Assembly: GCA_033557675.1 (NCBI GenBank)
Contig: JAWQRM010000637.1
Span: 1-20,836, forward strand
Length of the DNA: 20,836 nucleotides
Direction: 5' to 3'
Origin: Coptodactyla brooksi
Lineage: Eukaryota > Arthropoda > Insecta > Coleoptera > Scarabaeidae
A model generated the notes under the pieces. It was given only the letters and a program-made list of their open reading frames with translations, had not been told where the DNA came from and did no database searches. How positions within the stretch are numbered: position 1 is the stretch's first letter; every line of letters begins with the position of its first letter. The position numbers and the translations under genes are program-made. Positions 1-9,511 of the stretch are shown piece after piece.

Positions 1-100
1 GTTATAACTCAAAACAGACCGTAATTATAATATAGTCTTTCGAGCCGAGAAAAACTTTAACACTGTTAGAATAATAAACATATTTATATACTTATTGAAA

Positions 101-157
101 GATGTATTGCGTGCTACGAAAGACACTGACGATGTCTTTCGTAGCACGCAATACATC
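101..157. repeat. Perfect 24-bp inverted repeat (hairpin, 9-nt loop)
   Basis: Bases 101-124 are the exact reverse complement of 134-157, separated by the 9-nt loop ACTGACGAT (125-133). The arm starts GATGTATTGCGTGCTACGAA. Pairing stops sharply at both outer ends. The arm is less AT-rich than its surroundings and has no mismatch, so the structure is young or maintained. It could be a fold-back terminus of a transposon, a small-RNA hairpin, a recent inverted duplication or an assembly fold-back. I do not recognise the arm. Confidence 0.9.
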
Positions 158-247
158 CACCAGCGTGTAACACGTACCACTCCTACGTGACTACTCAGCT
201 TTAAGATCTAGTAGTTATTAAACAAATGACAGCCGTTGGCCAACTAA

Positions 248-397
248 CCCGTATTGCAATCTAACCCAGGTTTACCCTACAAAACTGCAGGCTGCAAGCG
301 AGATTTCCATCACTTACAAACACAATTACAACAATTACAAAGTTTACATCCATCTGTAAGAGTTTCACCAGGAGTATATGCTATCACTGAAATATAA
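248..397 (+). other. Short coding-like open stretch, unidentified
   Basis: One frame stays open for 49 codons up to a TAA at 395-397. Its predicted peptide looks protein-like, with a Gln/Leu-rich helical segment (HHLQTQLQQLQSLHP) followed by VRVSPGVYAITEI. There is no start codon and no clear splice acceptor before it, and I do not recognise the sequence. It may be the tail of a transposon ORF, or chance in a stretch with few TA-rich codons. The open frame is seen; coding status is a guess. Confidence 0.2.
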
Positions 398-1635
398 AGT
401 TATGTACAACTAAATACAGTTAAATTAACTCACAATTGATTCCAAGTTCAACATTTAACCTATCACTAAAAGCTGCTTTTTTTACTTTACCTTCAGAAAT
501 ATCGATCATGGAAACTAACAACAAAAAAGTTGACAAAAAACTCATTGTAAGGTAAGATTTCAAAAGCTCTGATCGGACTTTCCAATTGGATACAAATTAT
601 ATAGCTATCTTTGACTTACATAGCAATTTGAATTATATAGCAGTTTTACTATTGTTATGCTGTTTTACACCAATATTGAAACGGTAAATCTTCCTAAATG
701 CTCTGTGTGAAAACTATGTGTAGCTCTGTAGAAGCTATCCGCTGTCAAGTTTCAACTTACTACTAAAGGAGTCGTCTGATACCTAATTGTAAATGCCTTG
801 CACTTCTTTATCGAACGGTAACTTGTTCCTTATATATTTTTTATTCTTTCGTTTTTTATTTTTTCATTCGTTGCTATCAAGCCAGGATATTTCGCAAGCC
901 GCAAATTTCAAAATTGTTAGAAAATCGAAAAATCGCGAAAATGTGAGATTTTAAAATAGCCATTTTTTCATATAATTTATTCTTCTTTTGTTGCTTATAC
1001 CAAGCATTCGTGAGCATACTAAGCATTCTCAAACATTTGAGGAGTCTGATGAGAGGGGAAGGTGGGTCCATTGACTCCTTTAGTTTTCTAATCAAAATTA
1101 CTATAAATGAGCCTAATTTTCTATTTTATTACATTTGCATTTACTTATGGTATCTTCATTAGTTTTTGATAATTTATAAGAGTTACTTGAAATCTTCCCA
1201 CTTCCCTCTCCTTCCCTGTAAATGACCCTTAAGGAATCTACGAAATTTTTTGTGTCGAAGATGAAGGGATGGTGGGAGAGTTCAATGTCCATTGCTGAGT
1301 ACACGCGTGGAGTCGACAGTTGTGACAAGTCTCAACAAGATTTAACATGCTTATTGGCAGGTATCGACGTCCCTCATGCACCGTAAATCGAGTTTTAAGT
1401 AAATCTTCCTTCCTGCGTGATTAAACGCGTTTCTGTTGGTGGACAATTTGTTTTAATGCCACAAAGCAAACTTTTCGTTTTCTAAACGGCATCAGAACAC
1501 TGTGAAAAGTCTGCAAATGTTTTTTGTTACGGTTGTAGCGAGTTAGTGGTAGAATGGCAAAAAAGAAATATAGTAAGTATCGTTCGACAAGCGTACCAAG
1601 TGAAAACAGGAGATCAAGAAAAAACTTGAGCACCC
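398..1635. other. Non-coding, AT-rich, nothing recognised
   Basis: This stretch has frequent stops in all frames. Its minus-strand open stretches (877-1095, 1113-1328, 1421-1654) are low-complexity in composition and match no family I know. No RNA gene or clear repeat was found. The final 80 bases contain an ATG at 1554 that could be the decayed start of the repeat-family relic that follows. Confidence 0.6.
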
Positions 1636-1953
1636 CACTACGTTTGTTACACATGTGTTAAAGGACTTAAGCGATGGTCAAAGGATGAACAAAAAGTGTT
1701 CAGATTTGGAGTTCCAACGGTATGGAGAACCATGACATCATAGCAATTCTTGCTACATTCGTTCGATGGTTTCAATGTGAAGAATAAAAACAGAATCGTC
1801 TACCCAAATATACCATCCGCTTTACGCTCAGCTTTTCATGGTCCAGACGTGCCAATGCCTAAAGTGTATGATACTTTATACATAAAATATGGAATTACAC
1901 ACTTTAAAACAGACGGATTCTCTCTGCAAATAAAATCAACAGTCGGATATTAA
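1636..1953 (+). pseudogene. Relic of an unnamed multicopy arthropod repeat protein
   Basis: A single frame from 1636 runs to a TAA at 1951-1953, interrupted only by a TAG at 1741-1743. It carries blocks that I recall recurring in a large, uncharacterised protein family scattered through arthropod and Hydra genomes: HYVCYTCVKGLKRW, then FGVPTVWR, then GFNVKNKNRIVYPNIPSALR and HGPDVPMP. The Cys pair in the first block suggests a metal-binding start. The usual Cys-containing block between VWR and GFN is disrupted here (TMTS, stop, QFLLHSF), which fits one or more small indels. About 60 bases further on, PLRKNKLSATGLFHKEN (around 2010-2075) resembles the family's next block, so decay continues to about 2090. 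Family membership comes from memory of motif spacing, and the function of the family is unknown to me. The copy is clearly inactive. Confidence 0.55.
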
Positions 1954-2099
1954 GAGGTTTTGTAATAAAACGTTTCCTTGCATTCTAAAGAATTAACACA
2001 AATTATGTAAATCCGTTAAGGGAACCTTTAAGAAAAAATAAACTTTCTGCAACAGGTTTATTCCACAAAGAAAATCAACGATTAAGAGACTTCAACAAA

Positions 2100-2930
2100 A
2101 GATCTCTCCGTAATTCCGAAAAGGAACAGAAATTATGAGGAACCTGGTCTTTGAGGAAAAGTAGGCGTTATGCGACAGAACTCTCCATAGAGAAAAGTTA
2201 TCGAAATCCCGGGAATATTGTATTATTGTTGATCTTGCTAACTAGTATTTTTGAAAAATTATCCAACTAGTTTCAGTCCATGTCATCATTACGAAAGTAG
2301 CTATTATAAATTCTGCAATTACACACATTACATTGGAATTATTGCATGTGCTTTTAGATTCAGATTCTAAACTTACTCCTTTTGAAGTGGATGATAGTAA
2401 TAATAGTGAGTTTATTTTGAACGTTCTAAAAGAAAAGAAACTAGTAAATATTTGAAGTACACCATGATTGAGTTCAGAAGAGAAAGCAGGCCGAGTTCAG
2501 GTTGCTACATGACTAAATTAGAAAATAAAAAAATATAAAATAAATAAAATACGTGCCTATCCTAATTACCGCTCTCTGCCAATATTAGGTCATTCTTTAA
2601 TTTTTTCGTAAAATTGCGCTGATCCATTATTAGAAGCATTAATGATTTTATGTGAAAAACTGTGCTTAAACAATTTACGTCTATCTAGTGATGAAGTATG
2701 TGTACCTTTATATCTTACATTTAGAGTATAAACATTATTGCGGAACATGATTTTGTTAAACTTTTGGAAACTTCCGACAATTAATATCATTGAAAAAGAA
2801 GGAGTAAAAACTAATGCAAAATTATACTGTTTTTCATAGTAAGCCAGTTGATAGTTTATATGAATGAGAATGAGTTTATATGTTGATTATTATAAGAAAC
2901 TCTATCAAAAAATCACTGATGGAAGAGATC
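2100..2930. other. Non-coding, nothing recognised
   Basis: The sequence is AT-rich with dense stops. The 66-codon minus-strand stretch at 2590-2790 has no recognisable motif. The early part (2100-2450) may be more of the decayed repeat-family relic to the left, but I could not align it. Confidence 0.5.
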
Positions 2931-3003
2931 CTCGCATAGCTCAAATGGTTAAAGAACCTGTCATGAAAGTAGAGGTCTCAGGTTTCCACTTCTGCTCGAA
3001 GGT
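2931..3003 (+). repeat. tRNA-derived SINE head (degenerate)
   Basis: The segment has the layout of a tRNA-type internal promoter. A box-like TAGCTCAAATGG lies at 2937-2948 and a box-B-like GGTTTCCACTT at 2981-2991, about 32 nt apart, in a 73-nt unit. The B box is mutated away from GGTTCGANTCC, and the D-stem and acceptor stem do not pair well. A working tRNA gene is therefore unlikely, and an old SINE or tRNA pseudogene fits better. An AT-rich tail follows (TTAATTTATTTTCTTCTTC). The boxes are seen; the SINE origin is inferred. Confidence 0.5.
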
Positions 3004-3560
3004 TAATTTATTTTCTTCTTCAATAAAAAGTAGTTAATTATCTATAATCATAGAGCCTTTAGGCATAAACCAACCTAACGCCGCCTTCCCTTGATGTAAA
3101 AAATTCGTATTGAAACGTGCACAAAACATGATTTTGAAAACTTGTTTTGGTTTATCAGCAACAATTGCCATGATTGACTATGATGTGTGCACTCCGATTC
3201 TTTTATCCTTCTATAATTGATTCTTGTGGAGAACAGTGAAAGATAAAGTCGTTTATATATTAATAATCGTAATGGACTCTTTGAACGTTCGTTTTATTAT
3301 GGTTGAAGTTAATCTGGAAATGGAACGTTGAGTTTGTCACTTTTTACCCTGGTTTGGTTTTACTTATAAATAAAATGTCAATGTTAAAAATAAGAAATTA
3401 TAACGATTTTTTTATTAAAATCGTCATTCTTCAAAATAGTAATATCAATGATATAAAGTTAACTGTAGCAAATAACAGTAATAGCAACCAAAGCGAACAA
3501 AAATTTGTCTATAAAATTTTTCCTTCTGTAAAAGCAATAATCAAAAATGGCTTCGAAGAA
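3004..3560. other. Non-coding, nothing recognised
   Basis: The 87-codon stretch at 3303-3566 is rich in Asn, Ile and Lys, as expected of chance translation of AT-rich DNA, and shows no motif. A small hairpin (8-bp arms 3403-3410 and 3417-3424) is present but unremarkable in such sequence. Confidence 0.55.
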
Positions 3561-3564
3561 ATTT

Positions 3565-3652
3565 AACAAGAGACCGTTTTTTTTCCAAATAGTTTCCGAA
3601 TAGAGTTCCCGAGATATCTGTAGTAAACATCGAACAAAACTCATCCTGTATA
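3565..3652. repeat. Possible terminal part of a non-autonomous DNA transposon
   Basis: The stretch ends in AAAACTCATCCTGTATA (about 3635-3651), which resembles the outer end of Tc1/mariner-type elements that finish in CACCCTGTA next to a TA. It is preceded by CCGAATAGAGTTCCCGAGAT, a type of sequence I associate with insect MITEs. No matching left terminal repeat was found upstream, so the element boundary is not established. Confidence 0.25.
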
Positions 3653-5597
3653 TTGTATGTACTTGAATGAATGAGGGTATCATCCTTGTAACTGAGTCAT
3701 AACTCAAAATGTCATTATTTATTTAAAATGTGTTAAGGCCAATGATTTTCATACATTCCACGCCAAAAGGCAATTCAGTACAAAATATCTTAGAATATAA
3801 AACACATCGATAGTTATCCACTTGCACTACAATAAAAATAAATTATCCAAAAGCACTTATCACCCCCTTCTATCATATAACAATGTTGAAACGTGAAAAG
3901 GTGCATTATCGGTTTTTCTATACTGTATAAAGTTCTTTACATTTAAAAACCCATTCTGTAATAGCAGCAAGAGTACATATGTTTTGCAATTCACCGTATT
4001 TATTATCTATATTAAGTTTCCATGTACAAACATTTGTCGTTTTTAAAATACACAGTACTGTAAAAATAAATGCGGGGTTGTGCTTGAATCGTATACTGGA
4101 ACGAATATTGGAGTTATTGATTTCTCCTTGGGTACACAAAATTCTCTAAATGCTTCCTGTTATTTGCATTAAGCTTGGCTCGCACCTGGTCAGTAATTTA
4201 GTAGAGTGATAGTAGAGTAGTTTAGTAACTTAGTGTATGGGACAGCGAAAATGTAGTTGAGTAGCGATTAAAATAATTTAGTCAAGTAAATAACCTTTTG
4301 GCTATTTACTTTATTTCATTTAGTATCACTCTCCACACTTACTACTTACCAGTAAACTGAAATCAATGAACAGGTTTTTACATTATTAATTAAGCTGCAA
4401 GTTTCATAAGTAAAAACGGTTTTCTTCATTTAAATTGTAAATGTATACCATATTTTCACAGCAGTGAATTGGAAATGTATAACGTATTTTTGGAAAAGGA
4501 AATACATTTTTAGTAAAAGTAATTGCAGCTTATAGATAAATATTCCCAAGGTTTATCTTAAGTAATGTATTTTTATTGCAAAATGTTTACAAATTATTGT
4601 GATTAACTCTGTCTGGGGATAAACTACTTTTCAGGTAAGTAAGTCAGTAATTAACACATCCATCAATAAAGAATACACAGGTAATATAAACTAGCTTTAT
4701 TAATAAATTTGTTAAACAAGATTTGTTAAATAATTCCGTCGTCTTTGAGATATTCATGTAGTGTGATGGTACTGGTCTTCTATCACTAGAAGCTGTTCAA
4801 AAATCTACGTGTTCCTTGCCAGCAAATCGGAGCTGCAACTTTTATTATTTAGCTTTTTATCGGATATTGTTCCAGTTTTTTCATTAATAATGGAAATATT
4901 GTAAAGTATTGTATATGCAGGTTTAGAGAATTTTGATCTGTGTCTGGAAGAATCATGCGAGTGCGATTAGATAAGCGTAATATACGCAATAATCAACGTA
5001 TCGTCGTGTTTAATAGCTGTATTCCATTAAATTATTAAGCTAACATTTAAAATGTACACCCTAATACATTCGTTTTAAAGTTTAAGTTTTAATAGCTATG
5101 TTGGTTATGATTGGGTTAAATATTTGACGCTCCGCAACCATGCTTTATCCGATTACTCCTGCAACGGTATGAAGAAATCGCGAGCTACAGTGCAGGAAAA
5201 AATGTTAACATATTTATTAAACGTATTAACTGAAAGTATTACACGTGACTTAATTACAGAATTGTATGCTTTTGCTGTTGGAGATATTTACTGCCACATT
5301 TGATATACAAGTGCAAATTTTTGATATCCTAAGTACACTCCTGTTGCAAAAATTGCACCTCCATGAAGGAGTCACGCGATTGGGCTAAATTTACGGCAAG
5401 TGCAAATTGGGGTGTGCTCTTCAAATGCTTAGAATTTCAGAGTTACACTTTCAATTCTGATGCATCCTACATGGGCTTACAATTTTTATGAACAGGAGTT
5501 TATATAAATGGCGCAAGATGCACTCTATGTTGTGGAAAGTTATACCAATGGAACTAGTAATTAATTTAGCTTAAAGACTGCCGCAGCCGATGTCTAT
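3653..5597. other. Non-coding, nothing firmly recognised
   Basis: This 1.9-kb stretch has no convincing exon. A degenerate AGTAGAGT/TTAGTA-rich patch at 4190-4265 looks like decayed simple repeat. A small ATG frame of 42 codons (5363-5491) has no recognisable product. A GTAAGT at about 4636 resembles a splice donor but has no coding-like sequence in front of it. Confidence 0.5.
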
Positions 5598-5641
5598 AGA
5601 TAGGCTTCCGGTTCGACACAGTTCAGACCGGAAGTCAATCT
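5598..5641. repeat. Imperfect 15-bp inverted repeat
   Basis: AGATAGGCTTCCGGT (5598-5612) pairs with ACCGGAAGTCAATCT (5627-5641) at 13 of 15 positions around a 14-nt loop. The inner 8 pairs (CTTCCGGT/ACCGGAAG) are perfect and GC-rich against an AT-rich background. Possible origins are a small fold-back element or a structured RNA. I cannot assign it. Confidence 0.6.
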
Positions 5642-6189
5642 ACTATGAACTAACATCGTTAGATACTGTTTGTTTCACCGACTGGTTAGCAAACTTAAAT
5701 GCGGAATTAATAGCGGAATGAATTAATAACTTAAATCACCTCATGCGGAATTTATAGAAGTAAAATATATTTAACAAAAGATTTGCCGCTGTTCTGGAGA
5801 GAGAATAATAGCGACTTCATGTACCACCAAACTCAATGCTGTGATGTTAGCCATACACTGTCAGTTTTTAATTCAATTAGTAGTAACCACGATAAAGACC
5901 TATTTTCTGTTTGTTTTTACAAATTAGAGTATTAAGATTATAATGAATTATCTATGTATCGGTTTGTATTACCCATAAGGTTTGTGAAATAACAATTAGT
6001 AATAGCGAGAGTGATAATAATTTTGAGCATATTTGTACAAGTAGAAAACTCTTGCATGATGGTGTACATACTACAACGATGTAATACATAAAAGCTATTT
6101 GTCAAGTGAAATCGAAGCCAATTCATATGAACTGCTTGAATTCAAACATTACTTAAATTGGTATCTGAAATCGAAGCTTCCAAATTTTC
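5642..6189. other. Non-coding, nothing recognised; may include 3' part of the LINE fragment
   Basis: The stretch has no ORF with a recognisable motif. Because the LINE fragment to the right is on the minus strand, its 3' untranslated region would extend leftward into this segment, but I could not see its end or a poly-A tract. Confidence 0.45.
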
Positions 6190-6650
6190 TTTTTTTCTTG
6201 CCTCTATCTACCGCATGTATGTCGGTGTTGTGTTTCTTATTCTTCGTTTACCCATTTCTTCCAAACCTTCCTGTCTCTTGCCAGATCCCTCATTTGCTGC
6301 ATTGCTCTTATCTTCGTTTCCTTCCTTTTTCCACATATTTTCGCCATCATTACCCTCCTTGCAAACCTAGTACGATTCATTCCAAGAAATTGTCCATACC
6401 AGTTTAGTTTTCTTTTATTTATTTTAGATTGTATTAGCTCCTGTTTTTGCAGTCCTCTGATGTATTCGTTGCTTATTCCGTTAATTTTAACCTTCCTACT
6501 GATTCTTCTTAACTGCTTCATTTCAGCTGTATTCAGAGTACTGTCTTGTTTCTGTTGGTCACCCATGTCTTGCTCCCATACATTACATACTACTGGCAGA
6601 ATGATCGAGTTGTACACTTATAGCTCGAGTTGTAGTTTTATGGTCTACTC
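6190..6650 (-). pseudogene. Non-LTR retrotransposon (LINE) ORF2 C-terminal fragment
   Basis: The minus-strand frame 6617-6237 (126 codons, no ATG start) reads as the extreme C-terminal region that follows the reverse-transcriptase domain in many LINEs. YNSIILPVV (residues 2-10) matches the typical YxxxxxPxLxYG segment. AEMKQLRRISRK (31-42) matches the AEMKxLRRIxGK block. RKLNWYGQFLGMNRTRFARR (69-88) matches the RLxWxGHxxRMxxxRxxRR block, and ARDRKVWKKWV (113-123) matches the closing A.DR..W... block. Just upstream, a K-T-x-L-R-like stretch is broken by a frameshift and a stop near 6620. RT catalytic motifs are absent, so this is a typical 5'-truncated, dead copy. Similarity is from memory; I cannot place the clade (RTE, CR1 or Jockey-like). 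Confidence 0.75.
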
Positions 6651-6858
6651 TACTTTTCGGTATTTTCAAGAATGGTGTAAGTTTTTGTAGTTTCTGCTTA
6701 TATATGGAGGATGGCCTTTTGTAGCAGTTTAATTGGCTGGAATATAGCATGGGAACTGGTATTTACCTTGATGTTTATTGCGAAGTTTTTTATGATTTCT
6801 TGAAATATTTCTCGGTTCTTGTGAATGTTTTGTTTTATGCACCATTGTAGTGGCGGGT
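6651..6858 (-). other. Possible further LINE sequence, unassigned
   Basis: A minus-strand open stretch (6880-6698) contains KNREIFQEIIKNFAINIKVN and FQPIKLLQKAIL, and may belong to the same LINE upstream of its C-terminal block, but I cannot match it to a known RT motif. It runs up to the start of the hAT relic, so the LINE boundary may lie at about 6858. Confidence 0.25.
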
Positions 6859-7566
6859 CACTACATTGGTGTACAAGCACTACTAAAACAAGAAACTAAA
6901 TCCGCGGATTATGTGCCATGTGCTGCGCATTCCCTTAACCTAGTTGGTGAAGAATCTGTTGGTTGCAACCGAAATTGTGAACTTTTCTGAAGTAGTGCAA
7001 AAGTACTGCTAAATCGTGAATTTAAAAGAAACATGCTAAACGTTGCGTTGGATAAGCTGATTATGGATTTAAATAGATGAAGCCAAATCTATGAGACATA
7101 TAGCAAGAAATTCAAATTTTTAATGGATTTGCAAGACAAAAATATGGTAAACATAATCTGGAAAGTGTACGTAATGTTATTGATTACTATCCAGATGACG
7201 TAGACGAACATTTAGTGAATGAGTGCATTCTGTTAAAATCTTACTACAGTCTAAACTAGAGTCTTACACTTCTTGCACTTGCAGTGAAATTTGTATGCTA
7301 ATTTACGAAAAAAAATTTGTTGATGTTTCCCAAATTGCTATACTGTTTTAAAGATTGTTTTAATGTTGCCAATCACTAGCTGTGAAGCGGAGCGCTCTTT
7401 CTCCAGGATGTTGTATATAGAAAACAAATATAGGACAACAATGTCGAACTATCGACTAAATCATTTATCAGTTCTTTCCATAAATTGTGATTTAATCAAG
7501 AACTTACAATTTGATAAGCAAATAAAGGAATTTGCAACACAAAAATCCAGAAAAGTTGCTTTATAA
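6859..7566 (+). pseudogene. hAT-superfamily transposase relic (DUF4371/ZMYM1-like type)
   Basis: From 6859 the frame reads HYIGVQALLK and then YVPCAAHSLNLVGE, the GVQ...C.AHxLNLV block of the RNase H-like domain in hAT transposases of the zinc-finger-MYM/DUF4371 type. A TGA follows near 6988, then KRNMLNVALDKLI. After a frameshift, DYYPDDVDEHLVNECILLKS (about 7180-7240) matches the DxLxxEL-like region. The last frame, 7363-7566, gives LPITSCEAERSFSRM, RTTMSNYRLNHLSVLSIN, the hAT C-terminal dimerisation domain with its xxxAERSFS signature, and ends at TAA 7564-7566. At least two stops and two frameshifts are seen, and the N-terminal BED/TTF zinc finger is missing, with minus-strand LINE sequence in its place. 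The relic is dead; superfamily assignment is strong. Confidence 0.85.
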
Positions 7567-7807
7567 TTTATATAACATAACTGTTGATTTCTTTACATAC
7601 ATAACCTGTTGATTTTATTCGCAATAATATTTTACAGTTGCTGTTTATGTATCTAAGTCATAGTAAATAAATAAAATGTTTTATTGTCCTATTTTTTCCT
7701 ATACCGCATACCTACATCACTATAGAAAACAGTTTTTAGACAAAATTGCAATTAGCTGATTAATTAGGTAGGCTCCCAAGTAGTATCAGCCCAAGGCCCC
7801 ACAAATT
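7567..7807 (+). other. 3' non-coding tail of the hAT relic
   Basis: AT-rich sequence between the transposase stop and the candidate terminal repeat. It includes overlapping AATAAA signals near 7665-7676 that could have served for transposase mRNA polyadenylation. This is inferred from position only. Confidence 0.4.
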
Positions 7808-7822
7808 CACTGCCCGCCCCGG
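7808..7822 (+). repeat. Candidate hAT 3' terminal inverted repeat
   Basis: CACTGCCCGCCCCGG stands out as a GC-rich patch in AT-rich DNA. Its reverse complement starts like the CAGGGGCGGGCAGTG-type ends common in hAT elements, and it lies about 240 bp after the hAT stop codon with the right orientation. GC-rich GGCCC words precede it at 7793-7800. The final dinucleotide is GG where TG would be expected. The left end is not in the window, so neither a target-site duplication nor pairing can be tested here. Confidence 0.4.
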
Positions 7823-8410
7823 TCAATCTCTAATACGTATTTACATTTGTTGACATTTATCTCAATTTCTATTTTTTTTTTGTTCAATAGCAATTCCCTT
7901 AATGTACCCTTCTGTGTGGCTACATTAAGAGAACTATTTACCATACTAAACGAAGCCATCATTTGAATGAGCTCGCAACAAAAATTATTCATACCCATGA
8001 ATCTATTGCTCTAGATATGGTCCGTGGAATGAAGAAAAATGTCTATATTTGATTGGAATACTATTTGGCGATCGTGCGTGATATTTTTAAACGTTTTGCT
8101 TGTTTCGAAAAGAAACAAGTAAAAATTACCGTTATAAGTTAAGAAGTCTTATCTTAATTGAAAGATTCTTCCATACTCTTGAAATTTTTACCAACAAAAA
8201 ATTTTTGTTGAAATTTCACGAAAGCTGTGTGAATCTAATAATGTATGTTTACACGTTGTGTAATATTCATCTAAATAAACAATATAATACTTATTGTAAA
8301 ATATCTCCATAAGTTTTGTAAGCGAATACCTTCAATCAAATACCTTTCTTCGTATTATATACACACATTTATAAATTTTGGAATTGTTACCATTTATTCA
8401 AAACAAGAAG
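7823..8410. other. Non-coding, nothing recognised
   Basis: AT-rich with no motif in the short open stretches at 7807-7998 (minus) and 8100-8312 (plus). The predicted peptides have the Lys/Asn/Phe/Tyr bias of chance translation. Confidence 0.55.
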
Positions 8411-8456
8411 TTAACTGCTCGGCGCACGTTTCGCTAACCATGCTACCAACATCGGG
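8411..8456 (-). repeat. Hammerhead-like repeat motif, copy 1 (degenerate)
   Basis: On the minus strand this reads CCGATG, then a 15-nt spacer, then CGAAACGTGCGCCGAGCAG. CGAAAC, a short GUGC loop and a G(U/C)C form the right half of the minimal type I hammerhead ribozymes carried by Penelope-like elements and retrozymes. CCGATGT stands where CUGAUGA is expected. The spacer does not form a clear stem II, so it is probably inactive. It matches copy 2 at 15691 in 22 of 29 aligned bases over the GAAA-proximal half. The sequence is seen; ribozyme ancestry is inferred. Confidence 0.3.
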
Positions 8457-9511
8457 CGCGACAAGCGATAAGAGAATTTAAAGAATACTGTAGGGTTTAT
8501 TTATACTAAAAGCCAATACCCAGATGGTACTCTTATGTCTAAGCACGACCAATAGAAAGCAGTATGCTTTTTAAAGCAGTTGCAGATGCAACGTATTATT
8601 TACATCTGGCGAGATTTTTCGTCATGCATTCCCTTATTTACCCTTATTTTTCTTTTGAGTTATACTTTTTACCGTGTTTATACCTTTACCATAAATTTGC
8701 CATATTTATGCCGCTTACTGAGCATATATTGTCTAAATTTTAATCTACATCTCCATAGGAACATTGCTTAATATGTTTCTTAAAATTAATTCAAATGTAG
8801 GATGAACATATAAATTGTCTTTAATTTAATATTTGTGTAATGTACTGCGCTTCTTTTAATTCGTCGATATCTTACCCAAAACATCTTACAGTTTACACAA
8901 AACACGTGGAAATGGTGAATTAAAAACAGTGATGAGACCGCTGTCGCACATATGTCACGGCGGTTGCCAGTGAAAATGCGGTATCGCACATATGAGCTAC
9001 TTGACGTGAACGTGTTAATTACCACGCGTTGACGCCTGTCCAACTTGGATAACGCTATCTGCTCCACTATAGTTGAAATACACTTTTTACGTGCTAGACT
9101 AAATTTCTCGACTAAATTACTAGAGATGTGTTCAAGACTTATAGCGTAGTAAAAAGATTATACCGATTATCAATTATCAAATAACTATAATTAATAATAA
9201 ATATTATAATTATGCAACAACATGTGCGTGTCACAAGAGTTTTTGGCAAAATGGTTTTGGCAAAACGTTTATGTCCGCAAAAGCATCTCTGATGTATAAA
9301 GAGTAGTCGATTCGTTTGCAAATGAGGTTGATAGTTTTTTCGTTTTTTGGTAGTTTTCCAAAGCTGGCGTGCAGCGGCTGTTATCACAGTATGTAAATTT
9401 TTCGCGCTCGGAGACAGATTATTTCGCAATTCGGAACAAAGATTTATTACCTATGCCCTGAAGAGACAAAAAAGAATGTTAACATGCTCTTTCATCTCTT
9501 TCGCGTTTCAG
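8457..9511. other. Intronic sequence; 40-bp-spaced direct repeat, no exon recognised
   Basis: TCGCACATATG occurs at 8944-8954 and again at 8984-8994, in a GC-richer patch (8935-9015). The minus-strand open stretch at 8786-9067 crosses the patch but shows no known domain. The last 30 bases (9482-9511) form a good pyrimidine-rich acceptor tract ending in TTTCAG for the exon that follows. Confidence 0.5.

Larger units (their letters stand above)
1..9511 (+). other. Part of a long 5' intron of the RhoGEF gene (inferred)
   Basis: Everything left of the acceptor AG at 9510-9511 is read as intron of the plus-strand RhoGEF gene, because I found no upstream exon with splice sites and DH-domain similarity. 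The previous exon should end with two bases of a split codon and encode the DH segment just before the LTLMDILVQP strand. A short or diverged exon could be hidden in the AT-rich sequence. The region is filled with unrelated repeat relics, listed separately. The intron assignment is inference; the repeats are seen. Confidence 0.5.

Noticed and set aside
2931..3003. Functional tRNA gene
   Set aside because: The box B is mutated and the D and acceptor stems do not pair; a SINE or tRNA pseudogene fits better.
4630..4645. CAG|GTAAGT as a splice donor of a missing upstream exon
   Set aside because: Frames before it contain stops within about 15 codons, no acceptor is suitably placed, and no DH similarity is seen.
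5363..5491. 42-codon ATG frame as a small protein
   Set aside because: Too short, without motif or neighbouring gene signals.
6099..6407. Plus-strand ORFs opposite the LINE fragment
   Set aside because: They are antisense shadows of the minus-strand LINE C-terminal reading frame.
8786..9067. 93-codon minus ORF as a small gene
   Set aside because: No recognisable domain; it crosses a direct-repeat patch, and its length is unremarkable for the GC-richer segment.
9361..9391. Small exon between CAAAG and GTATGT (GVQRLLS reading) just before the 9512 exon
   Set aside because: Too short, with a poor acceptor and no convincing match to the expected DH segment.
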